Source of the DNA: Sedimenticola sp.
GTDB lineage: Bacteria > Pseudomonadota > Gammaproteobacteria > Chromatiales > Chromatiaceae
NCBI GenBank assembly: GCA_026994195.1
Contig: JALWRH010000068.1
Location: 1-56,548 of the forward strand
DNA: 56,548 nucleotides
Reading direction: 5' to 3'
The notes beneath the pieces were generated by a model. The model was not told the DNA's origin. It worked only from the letters and a program-made list of their open reading frames with translations, and ran no database searches. A program made the translations under genes and the position numbers. The first letter of the stretch is position 1. Every line of letters starts with the position of its first letter. This document shows, in pieces, positions 8,469-17,407 of this stretch.

Positions 8469-8488
8469 GAAACATTTTGAAACATATC
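8469..8488. promoter_or_regulatory. Possible OmpR-type tandem binding site
   Basis: Two 10-bp direct repeats, GAAACATTTT and GAAACATATC, lie end to end in the divergent region between ompR and the DUF2202 gene. OmpR binds tandem 10-bp half-sites with a GTTACA-like core, so this is a good candidate for control of either or both genes. A second GTAACAAACATTAC motif (8436-8449) lies closer to ompR. This is pattern matching only. Confidence 0.4.
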
Positions 8489-8594
8489 TGCCCGATCCGG
8501 AAATATTTCAGAAAAGGAACAGGCCTACACTGAGCATCATGAAAAAGGAAGCTTGATAGGCTTCCTGCTTAACCGGATATCAGGAGAATTCAAG

Positions 8595-9275
8595 ATGAAA
8601 ATGATTCGTTTCACATTAGCCCTTCCCTTGGCCGCATTACTGGCTGTCAGCCCCTTGCAGGCAGGGTGGAAAGGTGGCAAGCCAGGGCCTGGAGGCCAGG
8701 GAAGCACAGGCATTCAGGTTACAACAGCATTGTCGGACGCGGAAGCCGCCACACTGGTTTTCATGCGGGAAGAGGAAAAGCTGGCCCGTGATGTATATAT
8801 CACCTTGTATGATCAGTGGGAGAACCCAGTTTTCAACAATATTTCGGGTTCCGAACAGCGCCACATGGACAGTATGAAGAGCAAGATAGACAAGTACGGC
8901 CTGGTTGATCCTGTGACCGATGATACGGTTGGAGTTTTCCAGAATGAAGCACTGTCCACCCTGTACAATGCGCTCATCGAACGGGGTAGTGTATCCCTGG
9001 AAGAGGCACTGCATGTCGGTGGCTACATCGAAGAGCTGGATATCAGTGATCTCGAGAAAGCCATCGCGGAATCCTCCCATGCGGACGTGGTGCGGGCGTA
9101 TGAGAATCTCGAACGGGGTTCCAGAAATCATCTGCGGGCATTTGTCGGCCAGATCGAAAACCTGGGCGTCGTGTATGAAGCCCAGGTGATGCTGCAGGAG
9201 GAAGTGGATGCCATCATCAACAGCGCCATGGAGCGCGGGGGCAAAGGCCGTGGTAAGCGCCGTGGTGGACGCTGA
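8595..9275 (+). CDS. Exported DUF2202 (ferritin-like) protein
   Basis: A 226-residue protein with a signal peptide (residues 1 to about 22, cleavage near LQA-GW), a Gly-rich linker, and a DUF2202 domain beginning LSDAEAATLVFMREEEKLARDVYITLYDQW. The Glu/His pattern EEEKLARD ... SEQRHMDSMK ... ESSHADVVRAYENLERGSRNHLRAFV resembles a ferritin-like four-helix bundle with a possible di-metal site. The C-terminus is strongly basic (GKGRGKRRGGR). The start has a good AGGAGA site at 8582-8587. It is divergent from ompR and may be under its control. Its biochemical role is unknown. Confidence 0.82.
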   Translation: MKMIRFTLALPLAALLAVSPLQAGWKGGKPGPGGQGSTGIQVTTALSDAEAATLVFMREEEKLARDVYITLYDQWENPVFNNISGSEQRHMDSMKSKIDKYGLVDPVTDDTVGVFQNEALSTLYNALIERGSVSLEEALHVGGYIEELDISDLEKAIAESSHADVVRAYENLERGSRNHLRAFVGQIENLGVVYEAQVMLQEEVDAIINSAMERGGKGRGKRRGGR

Positions 9276-9294
9276 TTGACCTTATATAACTTTT

Positions 9295-9330
9295 CCCCTT
9301 TCCCAACCATCCCCCGTAAGCGGGGGAGGG
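9295..9330 (+). repeat. C-rich palindromic repeat, copy C
   Basis: The palindrome CCCCCG-TAAG-CGGGGG is preceded by CCCCTTTCCCAACCAT. It sits 20 bp after the DUF2202 gene. A closely similar copy is at about 51493-51531, next to metH. It may serve as a terminator-like hairpin, although no strong T-run follows. Confidence 0.65.
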
Positions 9331-9428
9331 TGAATTTTGAGAGTTCTTCCACACCAAGTCATTGCCCAGGGATGGGCTGAAACTGGGGTAGAATTCCCTA
9401 TCTTTCTTAAGATTACTGGAATAAAAAT

Positions 9429-9890
9429 ATGTGTAAATTGTGCTGGACCCTGTTGCTATTGGTATTGCTTGCCATTGGCGGAGCTGTCTACAAATTTGGC
9501 TTCCTTGGCAGCGTGGAGATTGCTCCGGATGGACGCCAGGCCCTGCAACTGACCGTTGATGAGCGCAATATGGTGCTGGGAGAGATGCGCGGCTTTCTGG
9601 TCGCAGTGCAGAACATCATTGACGCCACCAACAGGGAAGATATGGAGGCCGCCGCCGTTGCGGCTCACAAAGTGGGCATGGCTGCCCAGGGCGCCATTCC
9701 GCCAGGGCTTATCGGCAAGCTGCCCCTGGAGTTCAAGAAACTGGGGTTTTCCACCCACAAGCAGTTTGATGCGCTGTCTCTGGATGCGGCACAGCTGGGC
9801 GATCCCCAGCATACCCGGGAACAGCTGGCGGAACTCATGAGCAACTGCCTGGCCTGTCATGCCACCTACAGTTTGTCCCTGGCAGACTGA
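9429..9890 (+). CDS. Membrane-anchored monohaem c-type cytochrome-like protein
   Basis: A 153-residue protein with an N-terminal hydrophobic anchor (residues 2-24) and a helical domain ending in a single haem-binding motif CLACH near residues 142-146. A C-terminal CxxCH after a helical bundle suggests the cytochrome c556/c-prime type rather than class I. It would face the periplasm and carry one haem as an electron carrier or gas-binding protein. No electron-transfer partner is adjacent. The ribosome-binding site is weak. The haem motif is seen directly; the subclass is inference. Confidence 0.72.
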   Translation: MCKLCWTLLLLVLLAIGGAVYKFGFLGSVEIAPDGRQALQLTVDERNMVLGEMRGFLVAVQNIIDATNREDMEAAAVAAHKVGMAAQGAIPPGLIGKLPLEFKKLGFSTHKQFDALSLDAAQLGDPQHTREQLAELMSNCLACHATYSLSLAD

Positions 9891-10028
9891 TTCTTGAAGC
9901 ATTGAGGGTCATATATTTAGTCGCCAGGTTAGTACTTATTCCGGCTTGACCGGATTCAAGGCAGATGCATTGAAACACTGGCACAATGGCCGCATGTCTA
10001 CGATCTTCTTTCTGCGGAAATTCTGCCC

Positions 10029-11048
10029 ATGAAAAAACTCTTGCCTCTGGTTCTCGTCCTGCTCATTGCCGGCGCTGTTTTCGCCTGGTTCAAACTGCGG
10101 CCCCAGGAGGCAGCGGGGAACACCCTCACTCTGTACGGCAATGTGGATATCCGCGAGGCGCAGCTTACGTTCAATGCTTCTGAGCATGTGGACAGGATTC
10201 TGGTGGAAGAAGGCGAGCATGTCACCAGGGACCAGTTGCTTGCTGTCCTGCATCAGGAACTGTTTCGTTCCCGGGTCGCCCAGGCCCAGGCTCAGGTGGA
10301 AGCCAAGCGCCAGCAACTGGCCAAGCTGAGGGCTGGCAGCCGTCCCGAGGAGATCGAAAAGGCCCGGGCCGAGGTGGCGGCTGCCCGGGCCAGGGCCAAG
10401 GCGGCTCATGACACCTGGCAACGCCTGCAGCGTCTGGTGGCCAGGAAGCTGGCCTCTCAGGAAGAAGTGGAAACGGCGCATTCCAATGCCAATGCGGCCC
10501 AGGCTCAGGTGGAGGCTGCTCAGGCTGCCCTGAAACTGCTGCTGGCCGGGCCGCGCAAGGAGGATATCGCCGCGGCTGAAGCCGATCTCAAGGCTGCGGA
10601 AGCCAACCTGGCCCTGGCGCGGCAGAACCTGGACAATACCGAATTGCGCGCCCCGGCGGATGGCATAGTGCGCACGCGCATCCTGGAACCGGGGGACATG
10701 GCCAGTCCCCTCAAGCCCGCCCTGACCCTGGCGTTTACCGATCCTGTGTGGGTGCGGACTTACCTGCCCGAAACCCTGCTGGGGAAAGTGAAGCCGGGCA
10801 TGCGCGCCACCATCACCAGTGACAGCTATCCGGACAGGAGCTATGCTGCCTGGGTAGGTTACATCTCACCCACGGCGGAATTCACTCCCAAGAACGTGGA
10901 GACGCCGGAGCTGCGTACGCGTCTGGTCTACCAGATGCGGGTCTTCGCCTGCAATACCAATGAGGAGCTGCGCCTGGGCATGCCCGCCACGGTGCAGATC
11001 GACCTTCAGGCCACCGTCGGCGACATTCCAGACTGCCAGAAGCCCTGA
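10029..11048 (+). CDS. ybhG: HlyD-family periplasmic adaptor of an ABC efflux system (YbhG-like)
   Basis: A 339-residue membrane-fusion protein: N-terminal anchor (3-20), split lipoyl/barrel-sandwich domain (GNVDIREAQLTFNASEHVDRILVEEGEHV ... LRAPADGIVRTRILEPGDMA), a long Ala/Glu/Gln-rich coiled-coil hairpin (about 80-200), and a beta-barrel domain. It would link the inner-membrane transporter to an outer-membrane channel. The start of the ATPase gene follows the stop by one base and two permeases follow, the same order as E. coli ybhGFSR. The substrate is unknown; in E. coli this system is linked to drug and cation export. Confidence 0.85.
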   Translation: MKKLLPLVLVLLIAGAVFAWFKLRPQEAAGNTLTLYGNVDIREAQLTFNASEHVDRILVEEGEHVTRDQLLAVLHQELFRSRVAQAQAQVEAKRQQLAKLRAGSRPEEIEKARAEVAAARARAKAAHDTWQRLQRLVARKLASQEEVETAHSNANAAQAQVEAAQAALKLLLAGPRKEDIAAAEADLKAAEANLALARQNLDNTELRAPADGIVRTRILEPGDMASPLKPALTLAFTDPVWVRTYLPETLLGKVKPGMRATITSDSYPDRSYAAWVGYISPTAEFTPKNVETPELRTRLVYQMRVFACNTNEELRLGMPATVQIDLQATVGDIPDCQKP

Positions 11049-11049
11049 C

Positions 11050-12786
11050 ATGAGCCAGCCCGCGCTCATTCTGCGCGATGTACACAAATGCTTCGGCGAG
11101 GGAGAGCATGCCCGCTGCGCCCTGGACGGGGTGAACATCGAGGTGGCGCCGGGGAGCGTTACCGGCCTCATCGGCCCGGATGGGGCAGGCAAGACCACCC
11201 TCATGCGCCTGTGCTGCGGCCTGCTGAAGCTGGATGGTGGCAGCATCCAGACCCTGGGCATGGACGTGGCGGACCAGCCAGCGGCGGTACAGGCGGCCGT
11301 GGGCTACATGCCCCAGCGCTTCGGCCTGTACGAGGATCTCAGCGTCCAGGAGAACCTGGACCTGTATGCCGATCTACAGGGCGTGCCTGTCCAGGAACGA
11401 CCGGCGCGCTATACCCGCCTCATGGAGATGACCAAGCTGGCTCCCTTCACCAGCCGCCTGGCGGGTAAGCTTTCGGGCGGCATGAAGCAGAAGCTGGGGC
11501 TGGCCTGCGCCCTGGTGCGCCCACCCCGGCTGCTGTTGCTGGATGAACCCACAGTGGGGGTGGACCCCGTGTCCCGCCGGGAGCTGTGGGAAATCGTTTA
11601 CAGCCAGGTGCGTGAGGCGGGTATGAACGTACTTCTGAGCACGGCTTACCTGGATGAAGCGGAGCGCTGCGACCAAGTTATCCTGCTGCACAAGGGCAGG
11701 GTGCTTGGCCAGGCGTCCCCCGACCGTTTCAGCCAGGGCCTCAAAGGCAGAACCTGGGAAGTGTCTGCACAGGACATACGCCCCCGGCGCCTGCAGGCGG
11801 ATCTGGTGAAACAGGCAGGCATCAGCGATGCCATCATCAACGGCGACCGGGTGCGCATCATCACCCGGGAAGGCTTTGAGCCGGATGCAGCAAGCCTGTT
11901 GCCGGGGCACCCGGGCTTGCATGTCGAGGCGGTGCCGCCCCGTTTCGAGGACGCCTTCATCGACCGTCTGGGAGGTGCCGGCGAAGGACGGCATGCCACC
12001 CCGGCGATTGGCCAGGTGGCGGCGGGGGAATACCCTGGTGATCCTATCGAAGTGGAGCAGCTGGAACGGGGCTTCGGCGATTTCGTGGCGGTGAAGAAAG
12101 TAAGCTTCTCCGTGAAGCGGGGAGAGATCTTCGGCCTCCTGGGCGCCAATGGCGCGGGCAAGACCACCACCTTCCGCATGCTCTGCGGCCTGCTGCCCCT
12201 GTCTTCGGGACGGGTGTCCGTGGCCGGCCATGATCTGCGCACGGCGTCGGCCCAGGCCAGGAGCCGTATCGGCTACATGGCCCAGAAGTTTTCTCTATAC
12301 GCTAATCTCACTGTGGCCCAGAACCTGGAATTTTTTTCCGCGGCCTACAATCTGCGGGGCAGTCACCAGCGTGGACGCATTCAATGGGCTCTGCAGGGGT
12401 TTGAACTGGAACCTTATGCCGGCACCAACGCAGGCACCCTGCCCCTGGGCTACAAGCAGCGTCTGGCCTTCGCGGCAGCCCTGATGCACGAGCCGGAGAT
12501 CCTGTTTCTGGATGAACCGACTTCCGGGGTGGACCCTCTGGCCCGGCGGGAATTCTGGGCCCGCACCAACGCCCTGGCGGAAGCCGGGGTGACGGTTCTG
12601 GTGACCACGCATTTCATGGAAGAGGCGGACTACTGCGACCGCTTGGTCATCATGGCCGAAGGGGCGGTGCTGGCGGAAGGCTCGCCCCATGAGATCCGCA
12701 CTCTGGCGCGCACCCCGGAAAATCCCCGGCCTCGCATGGAAGATGCCTTCATCGGTCTCATCCAGTCCCGGGAGAAAGCCGCATGA
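11050..12786 (+). CDS. ybhF: ABC exporter ATPase with two fused nucleotide-binding domains (YbhF-like)
   Basis: A 578-residue protein, the same length as I recall for E. coli YbhF. Two complete ABC domains are fused. The first has Walker A GPDGAGKTT, signature LSGGMKQ and Walker B LLLLDEPTVGVDP. The second has Walker A GANGAGKTT, a signature-equivalent LPLGYKQRLAF (degenerate from LSGG) and LFLDEPTSGVDP. The degenerate second signature suggests asymmetric ATP sites. A longer frame from 10960 overlaps the adaptor gene and is discarded; MSQPALILRDVHKCF is the natural start. The stop overlaps the permease start by ATGA. Confidence 0.9.
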   Translation: MSQPALILRDVHKCFGEGEHARCALDGVNIEVAPGSVTGLIGPDGAGKTTLMRLCCGLLKLDGGSIQTLGMDVADQPAAVQAAVGYMPQRFGLYEDLSVQENLDLYADLQGVPVQERPARYTRLMEMTKLAPFTSRLAGKLSGGMKQKLGLACALVRPPRLLLLDEPTVGVDPVSRRELWEIVYSQVREAGMNVLLSTAYLDEAERCDQVILLHKGRVLGQASPDRFSQGLKGRTWEVSAQDIRPRRLQADLVKQAGISDAIINGDRVRIITREGFEPDAASLLPGHPGLHVEAVPPRFEDAFIDRLGGAGEGRHATPAIGQVAAGEYPGDPIEVEQLERGFGDFVAVKKVSFSVKRGEIFGLLGANGAGKTTTFRMLCGLLPLSSGRVSVAGHDLRTASAQARSRIGYMAQKFSLYANLTVAQNLEFFSAAYNLRGSHQRGRIQWALQGFELEPYAGTNAGTLPLGYKQRLAFAAALMHEPEILFLDEPTSGVDPLARREFWARTNALAEAGVTVLVTTHFMEEADYCDRLVIMAEGAVLAEGSPHEIRTLARTPENPRPRMEDAFIGLIQSREKAA

Positions 12787-13907
12787 ACCGCCTGACCCGC
12801 ATGCGCCTCAAGGGCATGATCCGCAAGGAATGGCTGCAGATCCTGCGCGACCCTTCCAGTATTGCCATTGCCTTCCTCATGCCGGTGTTGTTGTTGTTCC
12901 TGTTTGGTTACGGGGTGTCCCTGGACGCCAAGGATATTCCTCTGGGGTTTGTCATCGACAGTCCGGACAGCAATACCGCCAGCTTCCGCGCCTCCTTTGA
13001 TCATTCGGATTTCTTTCGTCCCGAGGATTTTGCCAGCATCCAGGCTGCCCAGCAGGCCCTGGCACAACGGCGCATTGATGGCATCGTGTGGCTGCGCAGC
13101 AATTTCTCCAGCCTGCTGCTGTCCGGCCAGGAAGCACCCATCGCCGTGCGGGTGAATGCTGTGGATGCCAACCAGGCGCGCATCACCCAGGGTTACATCC
13201 AGGGGGCCTGGCTGGCCTGGCTAGGGCAGTATGCCCGTAGCCAGGGACGCCAGCTGCCCCTGCCCGTGTCCATGGAGCAACGGGTGTGGTTCAACGCGGC
13301 GCTCATCAGCCGGCACTACCTGGTGCCGGGCCTGGTGGCCATCATCATGACCCTCACCGGCTCTTTGCTCACCGCCATGGTGGTGGCCCGGGAATGGGAG
13401 CGGGGCACTATGGAGGCTCTCATGGTCACGCCCCTGAATATGAAGGAGATGCTGGTGGGCAAGCTGATTCCCTATTTTATCCTGGGGATGGGGGGCATGC
13501 TGTTCACCGTGGCCCTGGCGGTGTGGCAGTTCGACGTGCCCTTTCGTGGTTCCTTCGCGGCCCTGATGGGAGCCAGCGCTCTGTTCATGCTGGTGGCCCT
13601 GGCCCTGGGGCTGCTCATTTCCATCGTTTCACGCAACCAGTTCGTGGCGGGGCAGGTGGCCATCATCATCACCTTTCTGCCGGCCTTCATTCTTTCGGGC
13701 TTCATCTTCGACATCAATTCCATGCCTGCCCCCATTCAGGTGGTGACCCATGTGGTGCCGGCCCGCTACCTGGTATCCATTCTGCAGAGCTTGTTCCTGG
13801 CCGGGGACGTCTGGCCGGTGTACTGGGCCAACATGGGGGGCATGGCCATCCTGTTGGTGGTGCTCACGGCGGTGGTGAGGCACAAGGCCTACAAGAGGCT
13901 GGACTGA
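12783..13907 (+). CDS. ybhS: ABC-2 type permease (YbhS-like)
   Basis: A 374-residue ABC-2 permease. It has an N-terminal TM (about 29-45), a large periplasmic domain (about 50-170), then five TM helices from residue ~185 with the family motif AREWERGTMEALMVTPL and GSLLTAMVV. It overlaps the ATPase gene by four bases and is separated by one base from the second permease, so the two probably form a heterodimer that exports a hydrophobic or cationic compound through the inner membrane. Confidence 0.88.
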   Translation: MNRLTRMRLKGMIRKEWLQILRDPSSIAIAFLMPVLLLFLFGYGVSLDAKDIPLGFVIDSPDSNTASFRASFDHSDFFRPEDFASIQAAQQALAQRRIDGIVWLRSNFSSLLLSGQEAPIAVRVNAVDANQARITQGYIQGAWLAWLGQYARSQGRQLPLPVSMEQRVWFNAALISRHYLVPGLVAIIMTLTGSLLTAMVVAREWERGTMEALMVTPLNMKEMLVGKLIPYFILGMGGMLFTVALAVWQFDVPFRGSFAALMGASALFMLVALALGLLISIVSRNQFVAGQVAIIITFLPAFILSGFIFDINSMPAPIQVVTHVVPARYLVSILQSLFLAGDVWPVYWANMGGMAILLVVLTAVVRHKAYKRLD

Positions 13908-13908
13908 T

Positions 13909-15018
13909 ATGCTGCGGCACATTCTGGCATTGGCGATCAAGGAATTCCTGGCCTTGCTGCGGGACCCGCGCAGCCGTTTTGTGCTCATTGGCCCGCCCAT
14001 CATGCAGCTCATCATTTTCGGCTATGCCGCCAGCTTTGACCTGGATCACCTGGCCGTGGCCGTGTATGACGAGGATGGCGGCAGCGCGGCCCGGGCCCTG
14101 GTGAGCCGCATTCAGGGCTCGCCCCATTTCCATGTCGTGGCCCATGTCGCCCGGGAGGAGGAAGTGGCGCCCCTGGTGGACAACAAGGAGGTGTTGCTGG
14201 TGCTGCATATGGAACCGCGTTTTACCGCCCATCTGGCTCAAGGAGGCAGCGGTAGCCTGCAGGTGATCCTGGACGGGCGTAACTCCAACACTGCTCTGCT
14301 GGCCCTCAACTACCTGCGCAGCATCGTTCTGGATTTCAACCAGTCTCTGGCGGCCCGGCGGGGCAGCGACGGCCCGCCGGTTACCCTGAGCATGCGGGCC
14401 TGGTACAACGAGGACCTGGATTCCCACTGGTTCATCATTCCCGGTATCGTGGGCCTGCTCACCCTGGTGGTGACCCTGGTGGTCACGGCCCTGTCCGTGG
14501 CCCGGGAGCGGGAGCAGGGCACTTTTGATCAGCTGCTGGTGACGCCCCTGCGGCCCACGGCCATTCTGGTGGGCAAATCTATCCCCGGCCTGGTGATAGG
14601 CGTCATCGAGGCGAGCTTCATCATTGCGGTAGCCATGCTCTGGTTTGAGATTCCCCTGCGTGGCAGTGTGGGCGCCCTGTACCTGGGGTTGCTGCTGTTT
14701 CTGTTCTCCGCTGTGGGGGTGGGGCTGATGATATCCGCCATTTCCGTGACCCAGCAGCAGGCGGTGTTGGGGGCTTTTCTGTTTTTGGTTCCAGCGGTCA
14801 TCCTGTCGGGTTTCGCCACGCCCATCGCCAACATGCCCGAGGCGGTGCAGATGCTCACCTATCTTGATCCCCTGCGCTATTTCCTGGTCATCGTACGCGG
14901 GGTGTTTCTGGAAGGTGATAGCTATGCCCTCCTTGTGGATCAGTACTGGCCCATGGCCATCATAGGCGCGGCCTCCCTGGCGGCAGCCGGCTGGCTGTTT
15001 CGTCATCGCATGTACTGA
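13909..15018 (+). CDS. ybhR: ABC-2 type permease (YbhR-like)
   Basis: A 369-residue paralogue of the preceding permease with the same layout: first TM near residue 25, a periplasmic domain, then five TM helices with VAREREQGTFDQLLVTPLRP and VILSGFATPIANMPEAVQMLTYLDPLRYFLVI. It is the last gene of the four-gene operon. The intergenic region after it (15019-15133) has no obvious terminator. Pairing with YbhS as a heterodimeric permease is inferred from family knowledge and gene order. Confidence 0.88.
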   Translation: MLRHILALAIKEFLALLRDPRSRFVLIGPPIMQLIIFGYAASFDLDHLAVAVYDEDGGSAARALVSRIQGSPHFHVVAHVAREEEVAPLVDNKEVLLVLHMEPRFTAHLAQGGSGSLQVILDGRNSNTALLALNYLRSIVLDFNQSLAARRGSDGPPVTLSMRAWYNEDLDSHWFIIPGIVGLLTLVVTLVVTALSVAREREQGTFDQLLVTPLRPTAILVGKSIPGLVIGVIEASFIIAVAMLWFEIPLRGSVGALYLGLLLFLFSAVGVGLMISAISVTQQQAVLGAFLFLVPAVILSGFATPIANMPEAVQMLTYLDPLRYFLVIVRGVFLEGDSYALLVDQYWPMAIIGAASLAAAGWLFRHRMY

Positions 15019-15133
15019 TTCGGGTGCCTGTCCTGTTACATTCGGATACAAAACAGCAACACAACTACCATACCCAAAAGGGGCAAAGTTTCCTCTAATG
15101 TAATCTCCCAATGAATTCCCGAGGAGATACTCC

Positions 15134-16312
15134 GTGAGGGTTAAAAGCACTGTCTTAGCAACCAGCCTTATTATTGGGACGTCGTTCGCATTGGCGTCAC
15201 CCACAGTCGACAACAAGATGAAGATGAAAGTCCATTCTTCTGCGCGCATTGTGGGTGGGGTCAATGTGCCCGATGATGAACGGCCATGGATGGCAAGCAT
15301 TCAGTATGGAGGCTCACATTTTTGTGGCGGTTCACTGATTGCCAACCATTGGGTTCTGACCGCGGCGCATTGCGTGGAAGAAATCAATGGCAGCAACATG
15401 AACCAACTCAGGGTGCGTGCAGGTGTTACGGACTTGTCCCGGAATGAAGGCAAGACCGCCAAAGTAAAATCTGTGCACGTACACAAGGGTTATGCGCAAA
15501 CCAATGGCAATGCCGCAGACTTGGCATTGCTGGAACTGGCTTCGAATGTCAATGGCATCCAATACCTGAAACTGGCAACTCAGCAGATCATGGCGACGGC
15601 GGGCCAGCCCGGGGATATGGCTTCCGTATCAGGATGGGGTACTCAGGAAGAAGGTGGCGCCCCTTCCAACAGAATGATGAAGGTCGAGGTGCCTATCGTG
15701 TCCAACGAGACCTGCAATGAAGCCCGTGCGTATAATGGAATGATCACGCCCACTGAACTATGTGCCGGATATGATCAGGGTGGCAAGGATTCCTGCCAGG
15801 GCGACAGTGGCGGACCACTGGTTGTCAAAGAAGGGGGCGATTACTATCAGGCAGGGATTGTTTCCTGGGGCGAAGGTTGTGCCCAGCCCTACAAGTATGG
15901 CGTATACACCAGGGTCAGCGCCTTCAACCGCTGGATTCAGGACACCATGGAGGGTCAGGAAGGTGATGGCGGTGGTAATACCGATGAGCCTCCGGCGGAG
16001 GAGGGCTTCATTACCAGCGGGAAACTGGTCTCTGGCCTTTCTGCCGGGAGGGACGAGGAAATCGACTTCAAGATACGGGTCAGAAAGAATGCCAGGATTC
16101 TGTGGCTGGATATTCGCGGCGGCAGTGGCGACGCGGATCTCATGGCCCGTCATGGCCGGGCCCCGGAGCTAAATGATGGCAGCTATGCGCCCTATCTGAC
16201 CGGCAATGATGAAAGCATCCTGATACGGGATCCCAAGCCCGGTGTTTGGCATATCAGGATTGTCGGTTATGAGGCATTTGAAGGCGTGGAACTGATGGGC
16301 TTTTCACACTGA
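15134..16312 (+). CDS. Secreted trypsin-like serine protease (S1) with C-terminal PPC domain
   Basis: A 392-residue exported protease. It has a signal peptide (1 to about 21), a short propeptide ending in Arg38, and the mature-type N-terminus IVGG at 39-42, as in eukaryotic trypsin zymogens. The catalytic triad is visible: His in TAAHC, Asp in NAADLALLEL, Ser in GDSGGP. The KDSCQGDSGGP segment places an Asp at the specificity position, so cleavage after Lys/Arg is expected. An acidic Gly-rich linker (about 275-290) leads to a pre-peptidase C-terminal beta-sandwich (about 295-392). GTG start with GAGGAGA at 15120-15126. A strong terminator follows. Confidence 0.92.
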   Translation: MRVKSTVLATSLIIGTSFALASPTVDNKMKMKVHSSARIVGGVNVPDDERPWMASIQYGGSHFCGGSLIANHWVLTAAHCVEEINGSNMNQLRVRAGVTDLSRNEGKTAKVKSVHVHKGYAQTNGNAADLALLELASNVNGIQYLKLATQQIMATAGQPGDMASVSGWGTQEEGGAPSNRMMKVEVPIVSNETCNEARAYNGMITPTELCAGYDQGGKDSCQGDSGGPLVVKEGGDYYQAGIVSWGEGCAQPYKYGVYTRVSAFNRWIQDTMEGQEGDGGGNTDEPPAEEGFITSGKLVSGLSAGRDEEIDFKIRVRKNARILWLDIRGGSGDADLMARHGRAPELNDGSYAPYLTGNDESILIRDPKPGVWHIRIVGYEAFEGVELMGFSH

Positions 16313-16392
16313 CGAAAGACCCTTGCCGGTGGCTGGCGCCTTTGACGCATACGGGTCTGCCGGGTTACTATTTTTGCGCCCAGGAATGGGTC

Positions 16393-16425
16393 AACCGGGC
16401 AGCTTTTGGGTTGCCCGGTTTTTTT
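16393..16425 (+). terminator. Rho-independent terminator after the protease gene
   Basis: A nine-base stem AACCGGGCA / TGCCCGGTT with a ten-base loop is followed directly by a run of T. It lies 80 bp after the protease stop and 30 bp before the next response-regulator gene, so that gene needs its own promoter within or just after this hairpin. Confidence 0.85.
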
Positions 16426-16455
16426 CTGTGATCTGTGTGCAGGGCGTCCTTTGGG

Positions 16456-17148
16456 ATGAACAACGATAAAATTCTCATCATCGACGACGACCAGGAGCTG
16501 ACACTGCTCATCAGCCGTTTTCTTGGCAAGAACGGTTTTGTGGTTGAAGTGGAGAATACGGGGGAAAACGCCGCGGAGCACATCAAGCGCTTTATGCCGG
16601 ATCTGCTGGTGCTGGATCTGATGTTGCCGGGAAACGATGGCTTGAGCATCTGCCGGGATATTCGCCCGGAATTTCACAATCCCATTATCATGCTGACCGC
16701 GCTGGACGATGATATCGACGAAGTGACCGGCCTTGAGGTTGGCGCCGATGACTACCTGCGCAAACCCATCAGTCCCCGGGTGCTGTTGGCGCATATTCGC
16801 GCCCAACTGCGAAAGCACGGAAACCAGCCATCTTCCACGGCCGCTGCCATGACAGCCAACAACGGCCGCCTGCGTATCGATCCCGCCACCCGGGAGGTAA
16901 TGCAGAATCAGAAGAAAGTGCTGCTGAGCACGGCCGAGTTCGATTTGCTTCACACGTTGGTGGAGCAGGCGGGGCAGATCATCACCCGGGATCAGCTGCA
17001 CCGGAAGATCTTTCACATGGAATATGATGGTGTTGATCGCTCCATCGATATCCGTATTTCCCGGTTACGCAAGAAACTGGGAGATGATCCCAGGGAGCCA
17101 GCCCTGATTAAAACCGTGCGCGGACGGGGTTACCTGCTTGCGCCCTAG
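16456..17148 (+). CDS. OmpR-family response regulator (RstA-like)
   Basis: A 230-residue regulator. The receiver has IDDD near residue 10, phospho-acceptor Asp in LLVLDLMLPGNDG, and Lys in YLRKPISP. A winged-helix DNA-binding domain follows (VDRSIDIRISRLRKKLGDDP ... IKTVRGRGYLLAP). The start MNNDKILIIDDDQE (16456) is preferred over GTG at 16435, which would add seven unsupported residues. The ribosome-binding site is weak. The TAG stop lies inside the left terminal repeat of an inserted element that separates it from its sensor kinase. Resembles RstA/CpxR; signal unknown. Confidence 0.85.
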   Translation: MNNDKILIIDDDQELTLLISRFLGKNGFVVEVENTGENAAEHIKRFMPDLLVLDLMLPGNDGLSICRDIRPEFHNPIIMLTALDDDIDEVTGLEVGADDYLRKPISPRVLLAHIRAQLRKHGNQPSSTAAAMTANNGRLRIDPATREVMQNQKKVLLSTAEFDLLHTLVEQAGQIITRDQLHRKIFHMEYDGVDRSIDIRISRLRKKLGDDPREPALIKTVRGRGYLLAP

Positions 17149-17407
17149 CCCGCATTGCTCACCAGGGCGGCTGGCAACAGTCTGAGAAATATTGTCTACT
17201 CATTGCGTTAGGAAGAGAATGGGAAGTATGAACCAGGAACATTCGGCCTCTTGTTGCCAGCCTATCGCGGCCCTGGCGGATTTTCACTCGCTCTCGCTTG
17301 CCCTTCGCTCAACCCGTAGTCCCGGCTACGAGTTTCACTCAGGGTGGCGCGAGAGCGGCTGCAAATGCCGCCAGGATTCACGATCCCTGGTGAGCAATGC
17401 GGGCTAG
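17145..17407. mobile_element. 263-bp MITE-like element with 23-bp inverted ends
   Basis: Perfect inverted repeats of 23 bp (17145-17167 and 17385-17407) each end in CTAG, which may be a 4-bp target duplication around 19-bp ends. Inside are further inverted repeats: an 11-bp pair (17169-17179/17252-17262), a 9-bp pair (17289-17297/17349-17357) and CGTAG/CTACG. It has no transposase and no convincing gene. It lies exactly between response regulator and sensor kinase. YTAR-type targets such as CTAG are known for IS5-group elements, so mobilisation by such an element is a guess. Confidence 0.7.

Noticed and set aside
10960-11049. N-terminal extension of the YbhF-like ATPase
   Set aside because: It overlaps the adaptor gene in another frame. 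The family start MSQPALILRDVHKCF at 11050 gives the expected length.
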